Source: Candidatus Nomurabacteria bacterium GW2011_GWF2_43_8 (GTDB lineage Bacteria > Patescibacteriota > Minisyncoccia > Phycocordibacterales > UBA9973). From it: a stretch of 6,872 nt of DNA. Position numbers and translations under genes: made by a program. The notes under the pieces were generated by a model, which was given only the letters and a program-made list of their open reading frames with translations, was not told the DNA's origin and did not search any database. Location: contig LCGX01000054.1 of the NCBI GenBank assembly GCA_001000035.1, forward strand, positions 1 through 6,872. The letters are read 5' to 3'. Below, in pieces: positions 1 through 6,608 of this stretch (its first letter is position 1; the number at the start of each line of letters is the position of its first letter).

Positions 1-1713
1 TCGCTTTTAGATGAACTGATCGTGCATTCAGGCATAGACAATACTCCGTTTGTCTTGGACAAAATAAAAGAATTCGGATTTAAATATTCAACTGTTTCCG
101 GCACCACTTGGGGCCTGGATAATATCTCCCTGTCTCCAGAAAAGCCGAGAATTATTGCCGAGGGAAAAAAATTAGAAGAGCAGATTATATCGCAGTGGAG
201 CGAAGGTCTTTTGTCGGAAGAAGAAAAATATCAAAAAATTATTGAAATTTGGACGCACACCAAGAAAAACCTGGAAAAAGTCCTGCCGGCCACTCTGGAT
301 AAAAACGGTTCGGCCTATGACCTTTTTACTTCCAAAGCCAGAGGCAATATGGGTTCCTTGACTCAGTTGGTGGGAATGATCGGTCTTATTCAAAATAATC
401 AAGGCAAAATATTGGAATACCCGATTATTCCTTGTTATTTTGAGGGGCTTTCTCCGATTGAATACTTTACCATTACGCATGGCGCCCGAAAAGGCGCGTC
501 CGACACTGCGCTCAATACCGCCAAAGCCGGATATTTAACGCGCCGATTGGTTGACGTGGCACAGGACGTGGTTGTTACCGAAGAAGATTGCGGAACGAAA
601 GAAGGCATTGTAGTTACCAAAGAAAATATTTCCGGAATTGAAATCCCGCTTTCCAAAAATATTCGCGGACGAGTTTTGGCCGGCGACCTCAAGGATAAGA
701 ACGGCAAAATTCTTTATCATAAAGGGTTTTTGATTACCAAAGAAGAGGCCTACAATATAGAAGGAGCCGGTTTTACGGAAGTTTTTGTTCGTTCTCCTCT
801 TACCTGCAAGACGGTGCACGGTCTTTGCGTGCAGTGTTATGGCTTGGATCTGGGAAGAAATCGTTTGGTGGAGCAGGGCGAGGCTGTGGGCATAATCGCC
901 GCGCAAGCCATCGGCGAACCGGGCACCCAGCTGACGCTTCGCACCTTCCACGCCGGAGGCGTGGCAGGGACTGACATTACCACTGGTCTGCCACGCGTTG
1001 AAGAAATTTTTGAAAGGAGAATTCCGAGAAATCCGGCAGTGGTTTCCGAAACCGACGGAGAAGTAATTGAAATAAAAGCCAAAGATGGCAAAGAAAAAGT
1101 GATTAAGGTTTTGTCTGATTCCAAGGCAGACGGCAAGAGCAACGAAATGGAGTACAATGTAACGTTTCACAGGACGCCGATAGTTAAAGCGGGGGATAAA
1201 GTGAAGAAAGGCCAGCTTCTGACCGACGGATCGGCCGATATTGCCGAGATGTTCCGGCTGGCGGGCAAGGAAGTGGTGGAAAAATACATCATCAGCGAAA
1301 TCAATAAGGTTTACGAACTGCAAAGCGCCTCGATTTCCCGAAAACACACGGAGATAATCATCCGCCAGATGTTTTCTCGCCGAAAAATAAAAGATGCCGG
1401 TGAGACAAATTTCTCTGTTGGCGACATCGTGGAAAATACTGCTTTTATAGAAGAAAATCAAAGAGTCGTGGAAATAAATGGAAAAGAATCAAAAGCCGAA
1501 ACGGTAGTGTTGGGCATTACCGAAGTCTCGCTTCGCACCAAGAGCTGGCTTTCGGCCGCCTCGTTCCAGAACACCAACCGCGTGCTGATTGAAAATGCCA
1601 TCAAGGGCGGAGTAGATAATCTGCGGGGACTAAAAGAGAATGTCATCATCGGACGCTTAATTCCGGCCGGAACCGGATTCAAAAATAGTTTTGTTCCCGA
1701 AAAAGAGGAATAG
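1..1713 (+). CDS. rpoC: DNA-directed RNA polymerase subunit beta' (C-terminal part, 5' end outside window)
   Basis: This is the carboxy-terminal 570 residues of the beta' subunit of RNA polymerase, which forms the active-centre cleft with beta. The frame is open to base 1, so the N-terminal zinc finger, clamp and the catalytic NADFDGD loop lie upstream of the window. The bridge helix is at bases about 481-567 (GARKGASDTALNTAKAGYLT, then RRLVDVAQD). The four cysteines of the second zinc site are all present (codons at 589, 805, 826 and 835; CGT, then TCKTVHGLCVQC). The trigger loop follows at about 877-951 (GEAVGIIAAQAIGEPGTQLT, then LRTFH), without the long insertion found there in E. coli. 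The tail has the usual SAASFQ...RVL and GLKENVIIGRLIPAGTG motifs and ends in TAG. The frame is intact throughout. The next gene starts 35 nt downstream on the same strand. Identity is certain; only the missing 5' part is unknown. Confidence 0.97.
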   Translation, partial: SLLDELIVHSGIDNTPFVLDKIKEFGFKYSTVSGTTWGLDNISLSPEKPRIIAEGKKLEEQIISQWSEGLLSEEEKYQKIIEIWTHTKKNLEKVLPATLDKNGSAYDLFTSKARGNMGSLTQLVGMIGLIQNNQGKILEYPIIPCYFEGLSPIEYFTITHGARKGASDTALNTAKAGYLTRRLVDVAQDVVVTEEDCGTKEGIVVTKENISGIEIPLSKNIRGRVLAGDLKDKNGKILYHKGFLITKEEAYNIEGAGFTEVFVRSPLTCKTVHGLCVQCYGLDLGRNRLVEQGEAVGIIAAQAIGEPGTQLTLRTFHAGGVAGTDITTGLPRVEEIFERRIPRNPAVVSETDGEVIEIKAKDGKEKVIKVLSDSKADGKSNEMEYNVTFHRTPIVKAGDKVKKGQLLTDGSADIAEMFRLAGKEVVEKYIISEINKVYELQSASISRKHTEIIIRQMFSRRKIKDAGETNFSVGDIVENTAFIEENQRVVEINGKESKAETVVLGITEVSLRTKSWLSAASFQNTNRVLIENAIKGGVDNLRGLKENVIIGRLIPAGTGFKNSFVPEKEE

Positions 1714-1721
1714 TTTTAAGC

Positions 1722-1739
1722 TTATTAACAATTTAATAA
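1722..1739. repeat. Perfect A/T-only inverted repeat after rpoC
   Basis: TTATTAA (1722-1728) and TTAATAA (1733-1739) form a perfect 7-bp stem with a CAAT loop in the 35-nt gap after the rpoC stop. The stem has no G-C pair and is followed by A residues, not T residues, on the plus strand, so it does not look like an intrinsic terminator for rpoC. It might be a protein-binding site, an RNA-processing site or chance in A/T-rich DNA. Confidence 0.35.
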
Positions 1740-1748
1740 AAAAATAAT

Positions 1749-2873
1749 ATGCAAAAACAACAAAAGGGGTTTGCAAATGTAATTGCAGTATTAGTGATTA
1801 TAGCTGTTTTCGCGACTGGTTACTTTTTGATTTATCAAAAAGTGGATAATCTAAAAACTGACGAATCTTTACCAATAGAGATTACTGACATTGATACTTC
1901 AAATTGGAAAACATATATAAACCCAGTTCATAATTATTCATTCAAATATCCACAATCAAAAGACTTTAGAGTAGATGATGAAGATCCAAGTGGAGAAGGA
2001 TATGCAGCACCCGGTGAATTTGGTAGTTATCTTTGGAAAATAAATGGATCAAGCTACCCGATTTTTGAAATTAATGTGCTTAGTACTCCGGAGTGGACTA
2101 CCGTTGGTACCGTTTATGGTGACGCGGGGGCCTTAGAGGGAGGATTTAAAGATGGGGGAATTGAAGGAGTTGCTAAATTATCCCGAGAGGTCAATTTACA
2201 AGAAGAGAATTTTTCCACTAGACAAGTAGGTGAGATTGAAGAATTTCACTTCTATAATGGAATTGGGTACGGTTTTGCAGTAACAGAAGCATTTAATTTT
2301 GGTTTTAATACTGCCCATAAAGGGGGCTCCGGCGGAAAAGTAGTTGAAGGGAAAAAATTTTTTGTGTATGTGACAAACGGGAAAGACATTTATAGTATAG
2401 AATTTCCTGATCAGCCTTTGGAAAAACAAATTTTTTCCACTTTTAAATTCACTGTACCTACCTCTGGCATGCCAAATTTGAGTGCTCGCGAAACTCTTAT
2501 TAAATTTTTTAGTCTACTTAATGCAAAACAATATAACGAAGCTATAAAATATTACGGCGGGGATTATGAAGTACTTCAAGACTGGAATCCAGATACAAAT
2601 GCTAGTGACCACGTCGCACTATTTAGAAATGGTTGCGAAATGAATGGTTGGAATTGCTTGAAAATCAAAAATGTATTAAGCGAAGAGAAAATTTCTGGAA
2701 CAGAATTTAAATTTGTAGTGCAGTTTGTAAATGACAACGGCACACTTTTCAAGATGGGGCCTTGTTGTGGGGCAAGCGAAGAGGAGATGCCCACAAAATC
2801 GGATTTTGCGTATATAGTTAGCAAAGTAGGTAATAATTTTTTAGTTATAACTACCCCTGTGTATACACCATGA
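1749..2873 (+). CDS. Membrane-anchored extracytoplasmic protein of unknown function (PsbP-like plus NTF2-like C-terminal domain, tentative)
   Basis: I do not recognise a named gene. The 374-residue product begins with a short basic stretch and one hydrophobic segment (residues about 8-29). The junction QKG-FANVIAV resembles a type IV prepilin leader (cleavage after KG) but lacks Glu at position +5, so a simple N-terminal anchor is more likely. Residues about 53-236 start with WKTYINPVHNYSFKYP and end with IFSTFKF, a pattern typical of PsbP-like lipoprotein domains. Residues about 245-374 (ARETLIKFFSLLNAKQYNEA) look like an NTF2/DUF4878-type fold. This last domain holds all four cysteines (296, 303, 339, 340), which could form disulfides outside the membrane. 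The start ATG has no Shine-Dalgarno; the gene ends in TGA, 19 nt before dnaG. Sampled 60-base lines are about 32-33% G+C, lower than sampled rpoC lines (42-72%), which hints at a different history from the housekeeping genes around it. The gene is convincing; domain names are inferred from pattern only. Confidence 0.85.
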   Translation: MQKQQKGFANVIAVLVIIAVFATGYFLIYQKVDNLKTDESLPIEITDIDTSNWKTYINPVHNYSFKYPQSKDFRVDDEDPSGEGYAAPGEFGSYLWKINGSSYPIFEINVLSTPEWTTVGTVYGDAGALEGGFKDGGIEGVAKLSREVNLQEENFSTRQVGEIEEFHFYNGIGYGFAVTEAFNFGFNTAHKGGSGGKVVEGKKFFVYVTNGKDIYSIEFPDQPLEKQIFSTFKFTVPTSGMPNLSARETLIKFFSLLNAKQYNEAIKYYGGDYEVLQDWNPDTNASDHVALFRNGCEMNGWNCLKIKNVLSEEKISGTEFKFVVQFVNDNGTLFKMGPCCGASEEEMPTKSDFAYIVSKVGNNFLVITTPVYTP

Positions 2874-2892
2874 TTTTAATTATTGAATAATA

Positions 2893-3192
2893 ATGGATTC
2901 TCCCGTTCAACAAATTAAGGAGAGATTATCAATCGAAGAGATAGTTTCTTCTTACATAAAATTGGAAAAGGCGGGCAGGAATTTGAAGGCCAAATGCCCT
3001 TTTCACAACGAGAAAACCCCGTCGTTTTTCGTGTCGGCTGACCGAGGAACTTATTACTGTTTCGGCTGCGGGGCGTCGGGAGACATTTTCACTTTCGTGG
3101 AGGAATTTGAGGGGCTTGATTTCAAGGGAGCGTGTCGCTTCCGCGCTTCAATCCGAAAGAAGAAAGCGAAAAAGAGAAATTGTACAGGATAA
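2893..3192 (+). CDS. dnaG: DNA primase, N-terminal zinc-binding fragment (frame-disrupted dnaG)
   Basis: This frame encodes the zinc-ribbon domain of bacterial primase, which binds template DNA and helps choose the initiation site. The CHCC zinc ligands are intact: C35-P-F-H38 and C56-F-G-C59, within the family patterns KCPFHNEKTPSF and YYCFGCGASGDI. Homology to primase runs to about residue 80 (EFEGLDFKGA). The last 19 residues (from CRFRASIRKK) are a different frame of the DNA that encodes LPRFNPKEE downstream, and the frame stops at 3190-3192. A normal primase would run on without a break. The start ATG follows an A/T-rich leader without a Shine-Dalgarno. It is either a real split gene, a recent mutation or an assembly error. 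A free zinc domain is not impossible, since primase zinc domains are known to be able to act in trans on another subunit's catalytic core. Confidence 0.85.
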   Translation: MDSPVQQIKERLSIEEIVSSYIKLEKAGRNLKAKCPFHNEKTPSFFVSADRGTYYCFGCGASGDIFTFVEEFEGLDFKGACRFRASIRKKKAKKRNCTG

Positions 3193-3194
3193 TG
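3127..3194 (+). other. dnaG frame disruption and TAATG stop-start overlap
   Basis: At 3130-3134 the zinc-domain frame (...F-K-G-A, ending GCG at 3130-3132) meets the catalytic frame (GTG-TCG-CTT-CCG from 3132, V/M-S-L-P). Primases normally have roughly nine residues here, of the kind LxxLAxxAG. The frame change requires a net loss of 3n+1 nt, and nine codons plus one shared G gives 28 nt, which fits. It is thus better explained by a small deletion than by a single-base slip. The upstream frame then ends at TAA 3190-3192, whose last A begins an in-frame ATG (3192-3194) of the catalytic frame, preceded by AGGA (3186-3189). Confidence 0.75.
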
Positions 3195-4589
3195 GAAGAA
3201 GCGGCCTCGTATTTTGAGGAAAATTTAACAAGGAATGCGGAAGCGCTCGAGTATCTAAAAAAAAGAGGCCTGCAGGAAAAAACAATAAAAGATTTTAGAA
3301 TTGGCTTCGCCATTTTGGATTGGCGCAAGCTTTACGACTACTTGAAATCCAAGAATTTCACCAACCATGAAATAGAACGCGCTGGACTTGCCAAAAAGCC
3401 GGACGATACGAGCAAAGCGATGTACGACAGATTCCGCGGACGTATAATGTTCCCGATAATGGATTCAAGCGGGCGGGTTATAGCTTTTTCCGGCAGAATC
3501 TTTAAAGATGACGGCAAGTCAGCCAAGTATTTGAACAGTCCGGAAACGCCCATTTTTATTAAAAATGCGGTGCTTTTTGGGATCGATAAGGCGAAGGATT
3601 CGATTCGTCGGAATAATTTTTCCATTTTAGTCGAGGGACAAATGGACCTTATAATGTCTAATCAAACGGGATACAAAAATACGGTTGCGTCATCCGGTAC
3701 GGCGCTGTCGGATTCCACAGTATCCAAAGAAAATGTTATTTCCAATCTAGGGCTGGTTCGTCGGCTTTCCTCCAACATTGTACTGGCGTTTGATGCCGAT
3801 CGCGCCGGAGCCAACGCGACCATCCGAGCGGGAAAGATTGCTCTTTCTTTGGGCATGGATGTGAAAGTAGCGGAGATGCCCGAAGGAATCGATCCGGCGG
3901 ACTTAATCTCAAAAACGGGCGCGGATGCCTGGCGCGAGGCGATAAAAAATTCCAAGCACATTATAGAATTTCTCCTGAATAAAGTGTTACAAAGCTCCGG
4001 CGATAATCCCCGCAAGGCCGGCCGGGAAATCAAGGAAAAAGTATTGCCGTTCGTGAACGCTTTGGAAAGCTCCATAGAAAAAGCGCATTTCATAAAAAAA
4101 ATCAGCGACTTGTCGAACATACCTCAAAATGCCCTTCAGGATGACCTGAAGAAAATCGAGCAAGAATTAAAATATGAAAAAGAAGAAATTAAAGAAGCAG
4201 GGGATGCTCTGACGAAGATGTATAGAAAAGATTATATAGAGCGCAAACTGCTTGGTATCGCGCTCTGGCAACAAACGTTGCCGACACCAATAGTCGATTT
4301 TGAAATTATTTTTAATAAATTGGGAGAAGTTTATAAAAAATATGAAGACATAAAACGGGATTTAATATTTGAGGCAGAAGTATTTTATACCAACAATGAA
4401 AATTTGGAGAAAAGTATCAAAGAAATGTTTTTAAATCTCGAAGAAGAAAATATCAACGAGGAATTGAGTAAAAAGATGCTGGAGTTAAAAGAAGCTTCGG
4501 ATGAGGAATTAGGGAGAAATATTTTACACGAAATAAATGAGTTAAATAAGAAAAAAGAAGATATTAAAAACAGTCGTTTAAAGAAATAA
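3132..4589 (+). CDS. dnaG: DNA primase, catalytic TOPRIM and C-terminal part (frame-disrupted dnaG)
   Basis: This is the rest of the primase: the RNA polymerase core that makes primers for replication, plus the C-terminal region that in this family docks on the replicative helicase. Counted from the GTG at 3132, the N-terminal part of the core includes YLKKRGLQEKTIKDFRIGFA (41-60) and DRFRGRIMFPI (99-109). The TOPRIM part has E168 in EGQMD, ASSGTAL (186-192), the acidic pair in FDADRAG (220-226) and the family's G-x-DPADLI (252-259). The catalytic acidic residues are therefore present. Between SSGTAL and FDADRAG the segment is somewhat longer than in E. coli. The C-terminus is Lys/Glu-rich and probably helical. 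The true start is uncertain. GTG 3132 lies at the disrupted joint and has no well-placed ribosome site. ATG 3192 overlaps the stop of the upstream frame (TAATG) and has AGGA 2 nt before it, giving 465 residues. About 9 residues expected between FKGA and the VSLPRF stretch are absent. rpoD follows after 15 nt. Confidence 0.9.
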   Translation: MSLPRFNPKEESEKEKLYRIMEEAASYFEENLTRNAEALEYLKKRGLQEKTIKDFRIGFAILDWRKLYDYLKSKNFTNHEIERAGLAKKPDDTSKAMYDRFRGRIMFPIMDSSGRVIAFSGRIFKDDGKSAKYLNSPETPIFIKNAVLFGIDKAKDSIRRNNFSILVEGQMDLIMSNQTGYKNTVASSGTALSDSTVSKENVISNLGLVRRLSSNIVLAFDADRAGANATIRAGKIALSLGMDVKVAEMPEGIDPADLISKTGADAWREAIKNSKHIIEFLLNKVLQSSGDNPRKAGREIKEKVLPFVNALESSIEKAHFIKKISDLSNIPQNALQDDLKKIEQELKYEKEEIKEAGDALTKMYRKDYIERKLLGIALWQQTLPTPIVDFEIIFNKLGEVYKKYEDIKRDLIFEAEVFYTNNENLEKSIKEMFLNLEEENINEELSKKMLELKEASDEELGRNILHEINELNKKKEDIKNSRLKK

Positions 4590-4604
4590 TTTTTATAAAA
4601 TTCT

Positions 4605-5819
4605 ATGAAAAAAAGAAAGAAAAAATTAAATAAAAAAAGTGAAGTTATAAAAAAGAAAAAAAAGTCCCGACGCCCGAGGGGGTCGAGATCCCGACCGAAA
4701 GCGTCGGGAAAAAAAACGGCTAAAAAAATAAAACAATCTTTTTCTGTTTTAAAAAAAGCGGAAAAATTAACCCAGCTCGCGAATGAGCTTATAGAAAAAG
4801 GGAGGAAGCGCGGATTTATTACCTATGACGAGATATTAAAAACTTTCCCCGACATAGAAAATAATATCCTGTTTCTGGACGAGCTTTATGAAAAGTTTTC
4901 CGCCGCTTCGATCGATGTGTTGGAGGGCGGAAACCTGCTTAATTTGGATCTTGATTTAGATGACAAAGATTTGAATAAGAGCACCTTGCACGATTCCATT
5001 CAAATGTATCTGAAAGAGATCGGGCAGTATCCGCTCATTCATGCCGGGGATGAAAAAGAACTGGCCAAGCGCATCGAGCATGGGGATACGGAAGCGAAAA
5101 ATCTTCTGGCGCGCGCCAATTTGCGTCTAGTTGTTTCCATCGCTAAAAAATACGTGGGCCGGAGCGTGAACCTGACCCTCCTTGACCTTATTCAGGAAGG
5201 AAATCTGGGTTTATTCAAGGCGGTAGAAAAATTCGACTGGACCAAAGGATACAAATTTTCCACTTACGCCACTTGGTGGATCCGCCAGTCCATCACTCGC
5301 GCTCTTGCTGATCAATCGAGGACCATCCGTATTCCGGTGCATATGGTGGAAACAATTTCCAAATACAAACAGACACACCGCCGGCTCTCCCAGGATTTGG
5401 GGCGGGAGCCCTTGGCCGAGGAAATTGCTACCGAGATGGGCATACCGGTTGAAAAAATCCATGTTATTGAAAATATCAGCCAGGAGATTGTTTCGTTGGA
5501 ACAGCCGGTGGGGGACGACGACGACAAGTCCACACTGGAGAATTTTATTCCGGACGACAAAATTCTGCGCCCCGACCAGGAATCCTCCCGCCGAATCCTT
5601 TCCGATCAGATTCGCGAAGTTTTAAATGAATTAAATCCGAAAGAGCGTAAAATTCTGGAAATGCGTTACGGGCTTCTGGACGGCATCCAGCATACCTTGG
5701 AAAGAGTCGGGGAGGAATTCGGCGTGACCCGCGAACGCATCCGCCAGATTGAAGCCAAGGTGCACGAAAAACTTCGCCAGCATGACAAAATTTCCCGTTT
5801 GAAAAACTACTTTGATTAG
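4605..5819 (+). CDS. rpoD: RNA polymerase primary sigma factor (sigma-70 family)
   Basis: The 404-residue product directs core RNA polymerase to housekeeping promoters. Order of parts: a very basic, Lys-rich tail (1-50), a region 1.1-like segment (about 52-107, LANELIEKGRKRGFITYDEI), region 1.2 (129-160, DSIQMYLKEIGQYPL), and regions 2.1-2.4 (about 165-250) with NLRLVVSIAKKY, DLIQEGNLGLFKAVEKFDW and the promoter-melting/-10-reading block YKFSTYATWWIRQSITRA. Region 3 spans about 252-325 (REPLAEEIATEMGI), and regions 4.1-4.2 span about 335-395 with the -35-reading helix-turn-helix TLERVGEEFGVTRERIRQIE. All key motifs are intact. The acidic spacer between regions 1.1 and 1.2 is short, as in sigma-A proteins of non-proteobacteria. 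Residues 21-35 are encoded by a 45-nt GC-rich palindrome set in an A-rich lysine tract (see separate entry). The ATG lies 15 nt after the dnaG stop with no Shine-Dalgarno, so it may be cotranscribed with dnaG. The stop TAG is 1 nt from the stop of the opposing gene. Confidence 0.96.
   Translation: MKKRKKKLNKKSEVIKKKKKSRRPRGSRSRPKASGKKTAKKIKQSFSVLKKAEKLTQLANELIEKGRKRGFITYDEILKTFPDIENNILFLDELYEKFSAASIDVLEGGNLLNLDLDLDDKDLNKSTLHDSIQMYLKEIGQYPLIHAGDEKELAKRIEHGDTEAKNLLARANLRLVVSIAKKYVGRSVNLTLLDLIQEGNLGLFKAVEKFDWTKGYKFSTYATWWIRQSITRALADQSRTIRIPVHMVETISKYKQTHRRLSQDLGREPLAEEIATEMGIPVEKIHVIENISQEIVSLEQPVGDDDDKSTLENFIPDDKILRPDQESSRRILSDQIREVLNELNPKERKILEMRYGLLDGIQHTLERVGEEFGVTRERIRQIEAKVHEKLRQHDKISRLKNYFD
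4665..4709. repeat. 45-nt GC-rich compound palindromic element inside rpoD
   Basis: The outer arms TCCCGACGC (4665-4673) and GCGTCGGGA (4701-4709) are perfect 9-bp inverted repeats. Inside them GGTCG (4681-4685) and CGACC (4692-4696) form a second perfect 5-bp stem. The element is exactly 15 codons, begins at codon 21 and keeps the frame (S-R-R-P-R-G-S-R-S-R-P-K-A-S-G). It is flanked on both sides by runs of eight A, in a gene segment otherwise made of AAA/AAG lysine codons. Size, self-complementarity, in-frame placement and abrupt base change suggest a small mobile palindromic element, comparable in kind to the Rickettsia palindromic elements found inside genes. Read on the minus strand, the hairpin is followed by C and eight T, so it could also terminate antisense transcripts. 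No second copy is present in this window, so the repeat status is inferred. Confidence 0.65.
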
Positions 5820-5846
5820 TTTATCGGAGCGCTGAATCTATTTTTT
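5804..5846. terminator. Possible weak bidirectional terminator across the rpoD/dsbA stop codons
   Basis: AAACTA (5804-5809) and TAGTTT (5817-5822) form a perfect 6-bp stem with a 7-nt loop, and the right arm contains both the rpoD stop and the first bases of the opposing stop. On the minus strand the hairpin runs into TTTTTC, an intrinsic-terminator-like tail for the DsbA gene. On the plus strand a T-tract (TATTTTTTG, 5839-5847) follows 16 nt later, after a bulged alternative pairing of GATTAG (5814-5819) with CTGAATC (5832-5838). All stems are A/T-rich and weak. Confidence 0.3.
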
Positions 5847-6570
5847 GTTTTACCGTTGCGAATGATTCCGCTCCGTCGATGGTGGAAACTATTTTTCCAC
5901 TTCTCAAGATAAATCCTTTCGGCGTTCCGTTTACTCCGGCCTTAGTGCCTCCGGCTTTGGAATCGGCGACGGCTTGCGCGTATTTTCCTTCATCAAGGCA
6001 TTTATCGAAATTGGATGAATTTAAATTAAGTATCTGGGCGAAAGATTTTAAGTTAGGGTCGGAAAAAGCCCCCTGATTTTCCCCGTTTTGATGGTTATAA
6101 AGGTAGTCGTGATATTCCCAGAATTTTCCCTGGTCTCCGGCGCATCGTGCCGCCTCGGCCGATTTTACGGACTCTGGTCCCAAAAACGCCCAGTCGCGAT
6201 AGACAAACAACACATCTCCATTTTTTATGTAGTCATTTATTCCGGGCACAAAAGGGGCCCAATTCGGATCTCTTTGCTTTAAGGATTGTATTAAGGACGC
6301 AGACGACTCTGAACCATTAACAGCCCCGCAGAAAGGGCACTGGAAATCCTCATATAATACAAGCGTGATTTTTGCCTGCGGATTTCCTATTACTCTGTCT
6401 TCTTTACTGACCGGAGCTAAGGTGGGCGCACCTGCTACCGGAATTCCATCACCATTTTGGATATTTGTGGGCTCAGGCGCCTTACTGCCTTTTAATAAAA
6501 TTGCCCCAGCGATGAGAACTCCCACTATGAGTATTGCCCCGGCGATTGATTTTTGATTGTCGTTTTGCAT
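5821..6570 (-). CDS. Membrane-anchored DsbA-type thiol-disulfide oxidoreductase (thioredoxin-fold)
   Basis: The 249-residue product is anchored by one N-terminal hydrophobic segment (about residues 9-26, IAGAILIVGVLIAGAILL). A Pro/Ala-rich linker follows (to about 55), then a thioredoxin-fold DsbA domain outside the membrane. The active site is C78-P-F-C81 in YEDFQCPFCGAVNG, and the family's cis-proline is P217 in GVNGTPKGFIL. Two further conserved-looking cysteines, C143 (AARCAGDQGKFWEYHD) and C191 (FDKCLDEGKYA), could form a second disulfide. The likely role is to introduce or isomerise disulfides in secreted proteins. The insertion between the CPFC helix and the strand DVLFVYRDW is longer than in a minimal DsbA. 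I chose the ATG at 6570: it puts the hydrophobic segment at the N-terminus, has a weak AGAG 9-12 nt upstream and follows an extended -10. The frame stays open to 6738, but that extension (56 residues) would cross the promoter region and the divergent gene and has no family features. The gene converges with rpoD. No DsbB/VKOR-type partner is visible here. Confidence 0.93.
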   Translation of the reverse strand: MQNDNQKSIAGAILIVGVLIAGAILLKGSKAPEPTNIQNGDGIPVAGAPTLAPVSKEDRVIGNPQAKITLVLYEDFQCPFCGAVNGSESSASLIQSLKQRDPNWAPFVPGINDYIKNGDVLFVYRDWAFLGPESVKSAEAARCAGDQGKFWEYHDYLYNHQNGENQGAFSDPNLKSFAQILNLNSSNFDKCLDEGKYAQAVADSKAGGTKAGVNGTPKGFILRSGKIVSTIDGAESFATVKQKIDSALR

Positions 6571-6599
6571 ATTTTTGTCTCTTAACTTGTAATTATGCC

Positions 6600-6608
6600 A
6601 TTGTAGCA
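6600..6608 (-). promoter_or_regulatory. Extended -10 promoter candidate for the DsbA-like gene
   Basis: On the minus strand the sequence reads TGCTACAAT, fitting the extended -10 pattern TGnTAnnnT. It is 29 nt before the ATG at 6570 and predicts a start near 6593 and a leader of about 20 nt. No good -35 hexamer is found at 17 nt, which is usual for extended -10 promoters. The element sits within the likely -35 region of the divergent promoter. Confidence 0.4.

Noticed and set aside
535..1461. Long open frame on the minus strand (308 codons) opposite rpoC
   Set aside because: It is antisense to the most conserved part of rpoC (bridge helix, zinc site, trigger loop); it has no recognisable protein pattern and is a by-product of rpoC codon use.
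1722..1739. Intrinsic terminator for rpoC
   Set aside because: The stem is only A-T pairs and is followed by A residues rather than T on the coding strand.
1749..1830. Type IV pilin (prepilin leader KG-F) for the hypothetical protein
   Set aside because: The Glu at +5 is absent and the long two-domain body is not pilin-like; a plain N-terminal anchor suffices.
3130..3140. Programmed ribosomal frameshift as the explanation of split dnaG
   Set aside because: There is no slippery heptamer at the joint, and a frameshift would not restore the roughly nine missing residues, so a deletion explains more.
5515..5528. GAC repeat coding for DDDDK in rpoD
   Set aside because: Acidic runs are normal in the sigma region 3 to 4 linker; four codons are too few to call a repeat or a protease site.
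5305..5625. Alternative plus-strand frame of 106 codons within rpoD
   Set aside because: It overlaps sigma regions 2.4-4.1 in another frame; rpoD is intact and conserved there.
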